A DNA stretch of 64,000 nt from Streptomyces violaceusniger Tu 4113. Lineage in GTDB: Bacteria; Actinomycetota; Actinomycetes; Streptomycetales; Streptomycetaceae. This document shows positions 50,933 through 59,006 of the stretch, one piece after another. The first letter of the stretch is position 1. The number at the start of each line of letters is the position of its first letter. Made by a program: the position numbers and the translations under genes. A model generated the notes under the pieces. The model ran no database searches. It was not told the DNA's origin and saw only the letters and a program-made list of their open reading frames with translations. The DNA is taken from the NCBI RefSeq assembly GCF_000147815.2, contig NC_015952.1, forward strand, positions 127,152 to 191,151. The letters run 5' to 3'.

Positions 50933-51367
50933 TCAGTGGGTGCGGACGGCGGAAGAGGAGCCCCAGGTCAAAAGGGCGTGACCCCAGGTGAAGCCAGCGC
51001 CGAAGCTGGCGATGAGGATGCGGTCCCCGCACGAGAAGCGGCCCTCACTCGCGTACTTGGACAGGGCGTAGGGGATGCAGGCCGCGCCGATGTTGCCGAT
51101 GTCCTCGCCCACGACGACCAGCCGTCTCGGCTCGATGCCGAACTCTCCGGCCACCTGCCGCAGCAGAAGCGGGTTGGGCTGGGCACCTTGGGCCAGGTCG
51201 GATGCCGCCTCGTGTGGTGCGGCGATGCGGCGGGACTTCACGCCGGTGCGGCTGTGAATCCACTCGGCACTGACTCCGGCATCGCGGGAAACCTGCTCGT
51301 TGCTGCGCCGTTCGGCGGGCAGGTACGAGCCGCACCCGAGCACGCCGATAGGAGCCTTGTGCTCCAC
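50933..51367 (-). pseudogene. KAS III remnant with in-frame central deletion
   Basis: 144 aa. The first 55 residues (PIGVLGCGSYLPAERRSNEQ) and the last 85 (QPNPLLLRQVAGEFGIEPRR onward) align with the intact neighbour 51404..52402, but about 190 central residues, with the active-site Cys and His, are gone. The reading frame stays open and only the GNIGAACIP asparagine remains. A tandem duplicate that cannot condense acyl groups. Confidence 0.8.
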
Positions 51368-51403
51368 GTTTCCTCCCTTGAGGAGCCCTGTGAGCAGGGG
51401 TTT

Positions 51404-52402
51404 TCAGAGCATGCAGACGGCGGAAGAGGTGTTCCAGGTCAGGAGGGTGCTGCCCCAGGTGAAGCCGGCGCCGAAGCCTGCGATGAGGACGAGATCGCCC
51501 TGCGCAAAGCGGCCCTGGCTGGCGCCCTGGGTCAGGGCATAGGGGATGCAAGCGGCGCCGATGTTGCCGACGTCCTCGCCGATGACGACCAGGCGCGTCG
51601 CGGGGATGCCGACCTTCTCGGCGACCTGCCGCAGCAGCAGAGGGTTGGGCTGGTGCGTGACAAAGTGGTCGACGTCGCCCATGGTGATGCGGTGCTGCTT
51701 GAGCGCGTCGTCGATGATTCCGGGAAGGTTGTTGACGACGAAGTCCCGGACGATCCGGCCCTTCATGTGGATGGTGTGGTCACCGTCGGGCTGGCGGGAC
51801 CCTCCGCCGGGGATGCCGACGACGTCGGCGAGCCCACCGTCAGAGCCCAGCGTGAACGGGCCGAAGCCGTAGGGGGCGGGCACCGGGCCCAGGATCGTTG
51901 CTGCTGCCCCGTCCCCGAACAGAGACGCGGTCGCGCGGTCGGCCGGGTTGATGAACTTGGAGTACGCCTCCACGCCGATCACCGCGGCGTAGCCGATGCT
52001 GGGGTCTTGGCGTAGCCAGTCGTGGGCGACACGGGCAGCGAACAGCCAGCCGGAGCAGGCGGCGGCGACGTCCAGCGCGACCGCGCGGGTGGCTTTGATG
52101 GCGTGCTGGACCCGGCACGCGGTGGAGGGTCCCAGGTCATCCGGGGTGGAGGTGGCCAAGATGATCAACCCGAGTTGGTCGGCTTCGATCTCGGCGGCGG
52201 CGAGTGCGGAGCGCAGCGCGCCCAACGCGAGATCGGAGGCGGCCTCGTCCTCGGCGGCGGCCCAGCGGGACTTCACGCCGGTGTGGCTGTGAATCCACTC
52301 GGCGCTGACTCCGGCTTGGCGGGCGACCTGCTCGTTGCTGCGTCGTTCAGCCGGTAAGTACGAGCCGCACCCGAGCACGCCGATAGGAGCCTTGCGCTCC
52401 AT
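51404..52402 (-). CDS. Beta-ketoacyl-ACP synthase III (FabH-like)
   Basis: 332 aa. AVALDVAAACSGWLFAARVA has the active Cys, DHFVTHQPNPLLLRQV the His and EDVGNIGAACIPYAL the Asn of the triad. It starts chains from an acyl-CoA primer and malonyl-ACP. First gene of the cluster, divergent from the TPR regulator at 52714; the promoter must lie in the 310-base gap. Confidence 0.9.
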   Translation of the reverse strand: MERKAPIGVLGCGSYLPAERRSNEQVARQAGVSAEWIHSHTGVKSRWAAAEDEAASDLALGALRSALAAAEIEADQLGLIILATSTPDDLGPSTACRVQHAIKATRAVALDVAAACSGWLFAARVAHDWLRQDPSIGYAAVIGVEAYSKFINPADRATASLFGDGAAATILGPVPAPYGFGPFTLGSDGGLADVVGIPGGGSRQPDGDHTIHMKGRIVRDFVVNNLPGIIDDALKQHRITMGDVDHFVTHQPNPLLLRQVAEKVGIPATRLVVIGEDVGNIGAACIPYALTQGASQGRFAQGDLVLIAGFGAGFTWGSTLLTWNTSSAVCML

Positions 52403-52713
52403 GTCGCCTCCCCTTATCGAGGGCCCCCGCGCAGCGGCGTGCGGGACCCTCTCCCCGCATCACGCAACGCCGCGCAGTGGCCCTGGAATTGTCGATTCCG
52501 TGTGGTGCGGCGATACGCCGCATCAGAAGGCCGTATGAAGCACGGCCGGGCAGCCACTAAGGCAAGCGGTTGCGACCACGAACGGGGAAGACGCTTTTCA
52601 TGATCCAAGTGTGAACACGTTGAAAACTGCCGTTCTGGCTTCGTCCGGCACTGCTTGCGGTATACACCTGGAGGGGACACCGGCAACCTGGGCCCCAGGG
52701 GAGGGGACTCATC
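52403..52713. other. Divergent promoter region
   Basis: 310 bases between KAS III and the regulator. TTGAAA near 52620 and a TATACA within GGTATACACC near 52670 are candidate promoter elements for the plus-strand gene; an imperfect GC hairpin around 52428-52455 is near the KAS III start. No ORF. Confidence 0.4.
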
Positions 52714-54081
52714 ATGGGCCGGGCAGGACGCAACGAGCGCTTAGCAGCCCTCCTGGCCGAGGCGCAGTGGAACTCCGCAGAGCTGGCACGCGCGATCGTC
52801 GCCTTGGGGAGAGCGCAAGGGCTCACGATCTCCTACGACCGCACCGCCCCGGCGCACTGGCTCACCGGCACCCGCCCGCGGCCCCCCACCCCGCAGCTCG
52901 CGGCCGAGGCGTTCACCAAACGCCTCAAACGCCTCGTCACGGTCTCGGACACAGGGCTCGCGAACGAGCAACCCCTGACCGCGCAGCTTCTCTCCGCCAG
53001 CCCTCCAGAGGCGAACCCCCTGGAAACGGTGAAAGAACTGGTCACCCTGTGCCGCACCGCACTCGACCCCACCCAGGGGCCTGTCCTAGCCCGCCGCCCG
53101 TACGCCGGACCGCTTCCCCGCGCAGCCTCGTGGACGGCACCTGCCTCGCCGCCCCCAACCCCCACCAGCCACGCTGGTTCCCTGGTCCTGGGCGACCTCA
53201 CCCACACCCTGTCGAGCCTGTGGACCCGCAACGGCGGAGGCCAGACACAGCCCCTGGTACTCAGCTTCCTCGCTCACGCCATCCGGCCCGAATACCTCGG
53301 CGAGCAACCCGACCTGCTGGCCGGATACGCACAGTTCGCCCACCTGGCCGCCGTCACGTGCATCGACTGCGGACAGCACGGCATGGCCCAGCGTTTCTTC
53401 CACACCGCGCTGCACCTCAGCCGCCACTCCGGCCGCCGCGATCTGGGCGCTGTCACCCTGCGCACCATGTCCGCCCACGCCCTGCGTCTCAACTACACCG
53501 AACAGGCCGCCGAGCTGGCACAGCAGGCTGTAGACCTCGACGCCCGCCAGACCTCCGGCGCTCTCCGTTCCTTCGTCCTCGCCCAGCGGGCCGTGGTCTT
53601 GGCCGCCGGCGGGCAATCAGCCGAAGCCGTCCGGGACGTGAAGCTGATGCTCCACGCCTGGGACGACGACAGCAGCAGCAAACCACGACCAGGACCGTTC
53701 ACCACCTACCCCCGCTCGGGCCTGGACTTCCAGCGCTCCCAGGTGTGGCGCTTCCTCGGCGAGAAGGACCGTGCTGAACAGGCGCTCCACGACGCTCTCC
53801 GGATGCGGGCCCCGGTGCAGCGGCGCCCCTTCGCGCTCCTGCACGCGTCCCTGGCGGAACTGGCCTGCGAGAAGGGCCGCATCGACGTGGCGTGCCGCCA
53901 CTGGGCTACGTTTCTCGACTACTACCCGTACGTCTGGTCAGCGGCCCTGGAACAGGCTCTGAACAGGATGCATTCGAGCCTGGCTCCATACGCTGAGCAT
54001 GATCGAGCATCCCGGCTTCTGACGAGAGCAGCGTCTCTTGGTGACGCCGCACGAGAGCAACGACGAGTGGATCTTCCATGA
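52714..54081 (+). CDS. HTH/TPR-type regulator (455 aa)
   Basis: GGGGAGGGGAC precedes ATG 52714. The N-terminal 90 residues (NERLAALLAEAQWNSAELAR, TAPAHWLTGTRPRPPTPQL) resemble the divergent HTH of Streptomyces transcriptional regulators of this class. Then come helical repeats of TPR type (GMAQRFFHTALHLSRHSGRR, YTEQAAELAQQAVDLDARQ). Divergent to the acyl cluster, so probably its regulator, perhaps responding to the lipid product. Confidence 0.7.
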   Translation: MGRAGRNERLAALLAEAQWNSAELARAIVALGRAQGLTISYDRTAPAHWLTGTRPRPPTPQLAAEAFTKRLKRLVTVSDTGLANEQPLTAQLLSASPPEANPLETVKELVTLCRTALDPTQGPVLARRPYAGPLPRAASWTAPASPPPTPTSHAGSLVLGDLTHTLSSLWTRNGGGQTQPLVLSFLAHAIRPEYLGEQPDLLAGYAQFAHLAAVTCIDCGQHGMAQRFFHTALHLSRHSGRRDLGAVTLRTMSAHALRLNYTEQAAELAQQAVDLDARQTSGALRSFVLAQRAVVLAAGGQSAEAVRDVKLMLHAWDDDSSSKPRPGPFTTYPRSGLDFQRSQVWRFLGEKDRAEQALHDALRMRAPVQRRPFALLHASLAELACEKGRIDVACRHWATFLDYYPYVWSAALEQALNRMHSSLAPYAEHDRASRLLTRAASLGDAAREQRRVDLP

Positions 54082-54315
54082 CCCTTTGTACCAAGATGCA
54101 CACATAAGTCCAACTAGCTAAAAAGATCACGTAATGCGGGCAGGTCCGACCGCACGCCCAAGGCGGACCTTGGCGACCCCGCTCGGGCTGACCGCCTGGA
54201 CCACCACGGCAATCTGCCTGCACATAACGATCACAGCGCTGAGCCCGGAATGCCCACCCCACCGCATTACGCCGATCAGAGTGTTCTCATCCTGTCAACC
54301 AGGCACCCTGAAGAA

Positions 54316-54340
54316 CCCGACGTACTACTAGTATGTCGGG
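54316..54340. promoter_or_regulatory. 25-bp palindrome upstream of parA
   Basis: CCCGACGTACTA-C-TAGTATGTCGGG: 12-base arms with one mismatch around a single C. It ends 14 bases before the TAGGGT -10 box (54355..54360) of parA, i.e. over the expected -35. A good candidate for an autoregulatory operator or a centromere (parS) site. Confidence 0.55.
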
Positions 54341-54354
54341 CCATCCCGTCCGGC

Positions 54355-54360
54355 TAGGGT
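54355..54360 (+). promoter_or_regulatory. -10 box TAGGGT of parA
   Basis: Seven bases before ATG 54368, with no ribosome site between; leaderless start. Confidence 0.5.
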
Positions 54361-54367
54361 GCAACTC

Positions 54368-55015
54368 ATGCTCATCGCCAACGTCAGCCCACGAACGGCT
54401 GGCAAGACGACCGACTCGGGTCTCGTGGCACACGCTCTGCTCGCAGCCAAAACCCCTTACGAGGTCGAAGGCTACGACGCGGACCACTCCGCCCAGTTCT
54501 GGGACTGGGCGCAGAAGGCGAAGTTCCCCTTCACCGTGCACCGCCAGCCGCTCGCCCGCTTCTACCGCACCCTGGAAAAGCCGACCGGCCCCCGGTACGT
54601 CGGCATCGTCGACTGCGGCCACACCGAGAACCACCCCGACATCGCAGACGCCGTCCTCCGCGTCGCCGACCTCGTGATTGTCCACATGGGACCCACGAAC
54701 GCCGACTACGAACGCATCGTCGACCCACCCGACGCCACCCCCCTCTACGAGATCATCGAACGCAGCGCCGGAAGCCGCCCCGACGGCAAGCACCCCAAGA
54801 CCTGGGTCCTGCTCAACCGCTGCGCCACCAATGCCCGCTCCATCAATCACTACCGCAAGGAGATGACCGAGGAAGGCTACAAGGTCTTCACCACCACCAT
54901 CCCCAGAAGCGAAGTGCTGGCCCAAGCCGTCGGCTTCCCCGTGAGCGCCGCCGCCATCAGGCCGTTCGCCCCGCTGGTGACCGAGATGGAGGAGAAGGGA
55001 CTCCTGCCGAAGTGA
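54368..55015 (+). CDS. parA: ParA-family partition ATPase
   Basis: 215 aa. ANVSPRTAGKTTDSGLVAHA holds a degenerate Walker A (GKTT at 12-15; the usual second Lys and Gly of the deviant P-loop are replaced by Pro/Arg/Thr). VEGYDADHSAQFWDW and RYVGIVDCGHTENHPDI (Walker B Asp82) follow the short plasmid ParA pattern, and VADLVIVHMGPTNADYERI the switch region. It would segregate the plasmid by ATP-driven movement of the ParB-parS complex. Coupled to the next gene by GTGA. Confidence 0.75.
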   Translation: MLIANVSPRTAGKTTDSGLVAHALLAAKTPYEVEGYDADHSAQFWDWAQKAKFPFTVHRQPLARFYRTLEKPTGPRYVGIVDCGHTENHPDIADAVLRVADLVIVHMGPTNADYERIVDPPDATPLYEIIERSAGSRPDGKHPKTWVLLNRCATNARSINHYRKEMTEEGYKVFTTTIPRSEVLAQAVGFPVSAAAIRPFAPLVTEMEEKGLLPK

Positions 55016-56097
55016 GCAGCCACATCAAGAACATGGAAGAGGCCGCCCGCCGACGCCGCGAAGCCCGACAGGGACGGCGAGGGGGCAGCAGCGACGGAGA
55101 AGGCCAGCCCGCCACCGGCGCAGAAGTCGAGCTGAGGCCCGGCGAGCTGCCCACCGGTCCACCCCCGAAGGCCAGGCCGCAACCCTTCACCCCCGACCTC
55201 ATCCCCGAACCCGTGGCGGTCGAGGCCACCGGCGACCTAAGCCCGGACGAGGCCGAAGACCTCCGCCAGTGCGAACGGGCCTTCGCCAACGCCGACGAGG
55301 CCGAGTGGATGCGCGGCAAGGCCGCCCACGCCGTACGCGACCGCCGCCTGTACCGGCCCCGGACCTGGCCCGACTACTGCGAAGAAGTCCTCGGCGAGAG
55401 CGAATCCGAGGTCAACCGCATGATCCAGGAATGGCCCATCGGCGCCATGATCACCCAAATTTGGGTGACCCCGCGACCCACCCCCGCCTCCCACCGGCGC
55501 GCCCTGCTCCCCCTCGTCGACCTCTACGGCCTGGAGGCCACCGCCCGCGGCTACGTCCTGCTACGCACCTGGGCCGCCGAGAACAACGAGCGCGTGACCG
55601 CCACCGTCCTCACCGCGATGGTCGACCAGCGCCAGCTCGCCGGCGCGAAGCCGCAGGACGAACCACTCCCCGTCACCCAGTTCCTGGAACGGAAGAAGAC
55701 CAAGGCCCTGGAGAGAGGACGGTCGGTCCCCCCGCAACCAGCCGCCCCGAAGCAGGAAGGCCCCCCACTCCCGCCCTCCACGCCCGCTCCAGAGCGGCAG
55801 GAGACACCCTCCGGAACGCCGCAACGTGAGACGGAACACCCCCCGGCCCCGGACGACTCCACACCGCACGCCGACACGAGCACCGAGGAGCCATCCGAGA
55901 TCATCGACGCGGAGATCGTGGACGACAGCCTGGCCACAGGCGTCCGCCAGGCCATGCAGGACGCACGTGAAGGCATCGAGGGGAAGCTACGCGGAGCGGA
56001 CCCCGACCTGCTGAAGACCATCATCTCCCTGGGCGAAGAGATCACCAGCGCTGCTCGCGAAGAGCTGACACAGCGCGGGGAGAGCGCCCGGCCATGA
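55012..56097 (+). CDS. parB: Putative ParB-like partition partner
   Basis: 361 aa from GTG 55012. N-terminal basic stretch (EEAARRRREARQGRRGG). The central domain (ECERAFANADEAEW-like, WMRGKAAHAVRDRRLYRPRT, VNRMIQEWPIGAMI) contains a possible HTH, followed by a long Pro/Glu-rich linker and a helical C-terminus (DLLKTIISLGEEITSAAREE). The position directly behind parA, and the layout of DNA-binding core, disordered linker and dimer helix, support a centromere-binding role; sequence similarity to classic ParB is weak. Confidence 0.6.
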   Translation: MSSHIKNMEEAARRRREARQGRRGGSSDGEGQPATGAEVELRPGELPTGPPPKARPQPFTPDLIPEPVAVEATGDLSPDEAEDLRQCERAFANADEAEWMRGKAAHAVRDRRLYRPRTWPDYCEEVLGESESEVNRMIQEWPIGAMITQIWVTPRPTPASHRRALLPLVDLYGLEATARGYVLLRTWAAENNERVTATVLTAMVDQRQLAGAKPQDEPLPVTQFLERKKTKALERGRSVPPQPAAPKQEGPPLPPSTPAPERQETPSGTPQRETEHPPAPDDSTPHADTSTEEPSEIIDAEIVDDSLATGVRQAMQDAREGIEGKLRGADPDLLKTIISLGEEITSAAREELTQRGESARP

Positions 56098-56124
56098 CCG
56101 CCCCACCATCCAAGGAGCCGCACG

Positions 56125-56376
56125 ATGTACCTCGTCATGGCCGTATGCGACGGTCCGACCGGAGTTGACACGCCGAACACCTGGGAGTGTTCCGCCGCGT
56201 TACAACGCACCACCCCCGAAAACGCCAAGTTGCCGGAAGCCGCCCACGCACTTGCCGAGGATGCACGCAAAGCTGGCTGGAAGACCGACAACATCAAGAG
56301 TAAAACGGTCCTCTTGTGCCCCGACTGCTACAGGGAGTGGCTGGACATGCGGCACTACCGGGGTCCGTCAACTTGA
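56125..56376 (+). CDS. Small zinc-finger-like protein (83 aa)
   Basis: CSAALQRTTPENAK and CPDCYREWLDMRHY supply three cysteines; MAVCDGPTGVDTPNTWEC opens with two more. A likely single zinc-ribbon. It lies 27 bases after the ParB-like gene and may be co-transcribed. Confidence 0.55.
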   Translation: MYLVMAVCDGPTGVDTPNTWECSAALQRTTPENAKLPEAAHALAEDARKAGWKTDNIKSKTVLLCPDCYREWLDMRHYRGPST

Positions 56377-56613
56377 CGGTCGGCGTTCTGAGGAGTAGCG
56401 CGAGTTTGCGCCGCCCATCGCTCTCCTTGCCGCGCCCCCATACCGCCCTCGGTCTGGCACGGCAGCGGACGACCTCTCCACGATGGCGGCATGCGCCTCG
56501 ATGTTCACGCCCGCCGGACGGGAAAGCTGTCAAGACGATCGCGGTATCATCCACAGCCTAGGAAGCCCCCGGCGGCTCCGGCCGCCGAACCACCCCCGGG
56601 AAGGGTCCCTGCC

Positions 56614-56814
56614 GTGAACCGAAACCTGCGCAATGCCACCCCGGCCGTCTATGCGGCGCTCATCCTCTTAGGCTTTCTCATCAACACCACCGCCGGAATC
56701 GCCGTGGTCATCATCGGCGGCGTACTCATGAGCGCACTGTATACAGCCACCAGGGGCGGCCGTACCGCGGACGCCATGCCGCGCTCGCCCCGTCGGCAGC
56801 GCAACCGCCGCTAA
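56614..56814 (+). CDS. Two-span membrane peptide (66 aa)
   Basis: GTG 56614 with AAGGG upstream. ATPAVYAALILLGFLINTT and TAGIAVVIIGGVLMSALYTA are hydrophobic segments; basic C-terminus (RSPRRQRNRR). Unknown. Confidence 0.5.
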   Translation: MNRNLRNATPAVYAALILLGFLINTTAGIAVVIIGGVLMSALYTATRGGRTADAMPRSPRRQRNRR

Positions 56815-56962
56815 GGCGGCACGGCCGAGAGCAGGACCAGCCGCCAGCCCGGATCGGGCGGGCGGCATGCTGCCCTGATCGCCACCTCATCGTGCGGAGG
56901 GCTGTCCTGCGGCGCAGCTCTCGCTCCCTCCCGCAAGAAGGTGCGCTGGCGAGATTTCGGGA

Positions 56963-57244
56963 TCAGTGCGCGGGGCGGAGAACTACGGGTTGCTGTGCGC
57001 CACCGCCGTCTCCTCCATCGTCGCTGGTCGGCGACGAGCTTAGAGTGCCGCTCTTGCCAGGGCGGTCGTAGTCCCGGGCCTGCAACATCATCATCCCACC
57101 ATCTAGCCGCGAGGTGTTCACACCGACGATGTTGCCGAGGTGCCCGTCCTCGATCGCTACTATCGGTAGATCGCCGACGGCAGCGTTCCCCTCGATAAGC
57201 TCTTGCAGCGCCCGTACGAGCTGAGTTGCCGTTAAGTCCTGCAT
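56963..57244 (-). CDS. Hypothetical protein (93 aa)
   Basis: ATG 57244 with AAAGGAAG upstream. DLTATQLVRALQELIEGNAA, then VGDLPIVAIEDGHLGNIVGV: a short helix and a beta segment, ending in an acidic low-complexity tail. Unknown. Confidence 0.55.
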   Translation of the reverse strand: MQDLTATQLVRALQELIEGNAAVGDLPIVAIEDGHLGNIVGVNTSRLDGGMMMLQARDYDRPGKSGTLSSSPTSDDGGDGGGAQQPVVLRPAH

Positions 57245-57285
57245 ATTGTTCAACTTCCTTTCCAAGGGAGCTAGCTGGCGCTCGA

Positions 57286-58032
57286 TCAGTCCACGCTTCG
57301 CTTCCAGGCCGCCAGGACGCATTTCATGCCCCACCATGCCACGTGTCCCGGAGCAGCGGATACTGGCGTCCAGTCAGTCGCCAACCTCTTGAAGAACGCC
57401 TCATCGGCCACAACAAGCGGGTTCAACTCCCCAGCGAAGAACAGCAGTTCTCCCTCAAAGGCGTCGAGCGCCCTGGAAGCCATGTCTGACTCGCGCGGAG
57501 GCCAGGACAGCAGCAACGCCCGGTCCGGGTGCTCGCGAGCCGCCTCCGGCCCACCGTCGGCGATGTCCGCGTACGGGCCGCCAGTGCAGTACCCGTTGCC
57601 CTCACCGGGCGGATGGATGTCGTAGGCCGCCACGTTCGCCCCGGCCTGCTCCAGCATCCACGTCCAGTACCCGGTGCCCGCGCCGATCTCCACCACATCC
57701 CGACCGGCCAGCAAATCGACCATCCACGTCAGATCTGACGGCGAAGGAATCGCCCACGCGAACCGCTGCTGCAACGCGCCCATCTCCAGCCCACGCTGCA
57801 CCAACGCCATCAACGTCTCCGCGTCACCAGGCATGAACGCGGGCTTCGGCGACCACCGACCCAGCCAATCGTCCGCCGGCATCCACCGCACAATCTCCCA
57901 CAACGGGTTCTCACCATCCGACTCCTGGTCGAACTCCGTCTCCGCCAACGGCCTGTCGCGGCCTGCTGCCGACCCGAGGCAGCGCCACGCCGCCTGGAGC
58001 GCGGCAACGTCATCAGCTACCGACTCGTTCAT
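57286..58032 (-). CDS. SAM-dependent methyltransferase
   Basis: 248 aa from ATG 58032. VVEIGAGTGYWTWMLEQAG is motif I, VAAYDIHPPGEGNGYCTGGP motif II and DRALLLSWPPRESDMASRAL the acidic/aromatic post-motif region. The N-terminal 100 residues are helical with WEIVRWMPADDWLGRWSPKP. A lone methyltransferase with unknown substrate; found frequently on Streptomyces accessory elements. Adjacent to the low-GC gene with one base between. Confidence 0.8.
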   Translation of the reverse strand: MNESVADDVAALQAAWRCLGSAAGRDRPLAETEFDQESDGENPLWEIVRWMPADDWLGRWSPKPAFMPGDAETLMALVQRGLEMGALQQRFAWAIPSPSDLTWMVDLLAGRDVVEIGAGTGYWTWMLEQAGANVAAYDIHPPGEGNGYCTGGPYADIADGGPEAAREHPDRALLLSWPPRESDMASRALDAFEGELLFFAGELNPLVVADEAFFKRLATDWTPVSAAPGHVAWWGMKCVLAAWKRSVD

Positions 58033-58033
58033 G

Positions 58034-58351
58034 CTAAATCCACCAGTCGTCACCTAGGTGAAATTCTGTTACCAACGGATGCCTCTCAAGACATGCATGG
58101 ATATCTTTGTCAAAGAGCATGCTGTACCGCCTCTCTGTTAAGAAGATTTTCTTGCTCTCTGTTTCATCTACAAGAAATTGGTTATCGATGCGTGTGATCG
58201 TAAAGCCGAATCCGCGAATATCTTCAGTCGTGAAGCTAATATCTTCGCCGAGCCCAGGAAGCGGCGAATTGGCTGGCCATGTCATTGTGAATTGAAAAGA
58301 CTTTTGGTCGATGGTTTTTGAGCCCAAGACGCGTACGATGATCTGTGTCAC
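58034..58351 (-). CDS. Lower-GC hypothetical protein (105 aa)
   Basis: GTG 58351 preceded by AGAGGAGAG. Beta-rich with Phe/Ile content higher than neighbours (IIVRVLGSKTIDQKSFQFTM, GFGFTITRIDNQFLVDETES). AT-rich codons such as AAA, ATT and TTT are frequent, unlike the rest of the window, indicating recent acquisition. No family recognised. Confidence 0.6.
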   Translation of the reverse strand: MTQIIVRVLGSKTIDQKSFQFTMTWPANSPLPGLGEDISFTTEDIRGFGFTITRIDNQFLVDETESKKIFLTERRYSMLFDKDIHACLERHPLVTEFHLGDDWWI

Positions 58352-58679
58352 TTTCTCTCCTCTTCTAACCATGGTCCCAGTGTGTGGCTTTCTTGCTTGG
58401 TCACAGCCGAGCCCGATCAGCGCGAAATTCTCTTCGCTGATGCGGCGTCCTGACGGTCCCGAAGGACACAGTCGCCAACCGGGTCCGAAGCTAGGCAACC
58501 AGGTGCTGCTCCTCGTGCCCGGACATCAACCGGGTCTCATGAGTCAGGGACAGTTGACCGTCCCATGGCTCTGACATTGCTCACCCCCAGGCGCGCGACA
58601 GGATGCGCGCCCGGACACGCCGCTCCACATCATCAGACGTGACCTCTTGCGTGGCTCTGCGTCGGCCATAGGTCGGCCT
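58352..58679. other. Intergenic region with hairpin
   Basis: About 330 bases. GGCGCGC (58590-58596) pairs with GCGCGCC (58605-58611), a hairpin just beyond the stop of 58680..58934 that could terminate it. No ORF supported. Confidence 0.4.
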
Positions 58680-58934
58680 TCACTCGCTTCCGGCTGCGGG
58701 TGGTTCCTCGACCGAGATCACGTGGACCGGGTTCACGATGATGGTCCGGCCGTCGACCGCCGGAAACGCGAACAGTTCCCCCGGGTGCCTCATAGAGAAA
58801 CTCAAACCGCCTGCCACGACATGGATACCATTCGCTTGTCCCTCTTCTTTCAAGAACGCGGCATACGCGTCAAGGTCGACTTCAACGGCGTGCGTTTCAT
58901 TTCCGGAGCCGTATCGGATGATCACGGTGCTCAT
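58680..58934 (-). CDS. Hypothetical protein (84 aa)
   Basis: STVIIRYGSGNETHAVEVDL, DAYAAFLKEEGQANGIHVV and AVDGRTIIVNPVHVISVEEP: a small beta-sandwich-like protein with no catalytic residues. Stands alone. Confidence 0.55.
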   Translation of the reverse strand: MSTVIIRYGSGNETHAVEVDLDAYAAFLKEEGQANGIHVVAGGLSFSMRHPGELFAFPAVDGRTIIVNPVHVISVEEPPAAGSE

Positions 58935-59006
58935 ATGCGCCTCTCTGTGGAATCGCTTAGGCTGACTGCGCTTTCCCTGTCCGTCTTCGGGATGTTCCAG
59001 GGCAGG

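Noticed and set aside
50135..52015. 626-codon plus-strand ORF
   Set aside because: Antisense to AfsA, both KAS III copies and the oxidase start; composition is Gly/Asp/Val-rich as expected from a high-GC shadow frame.
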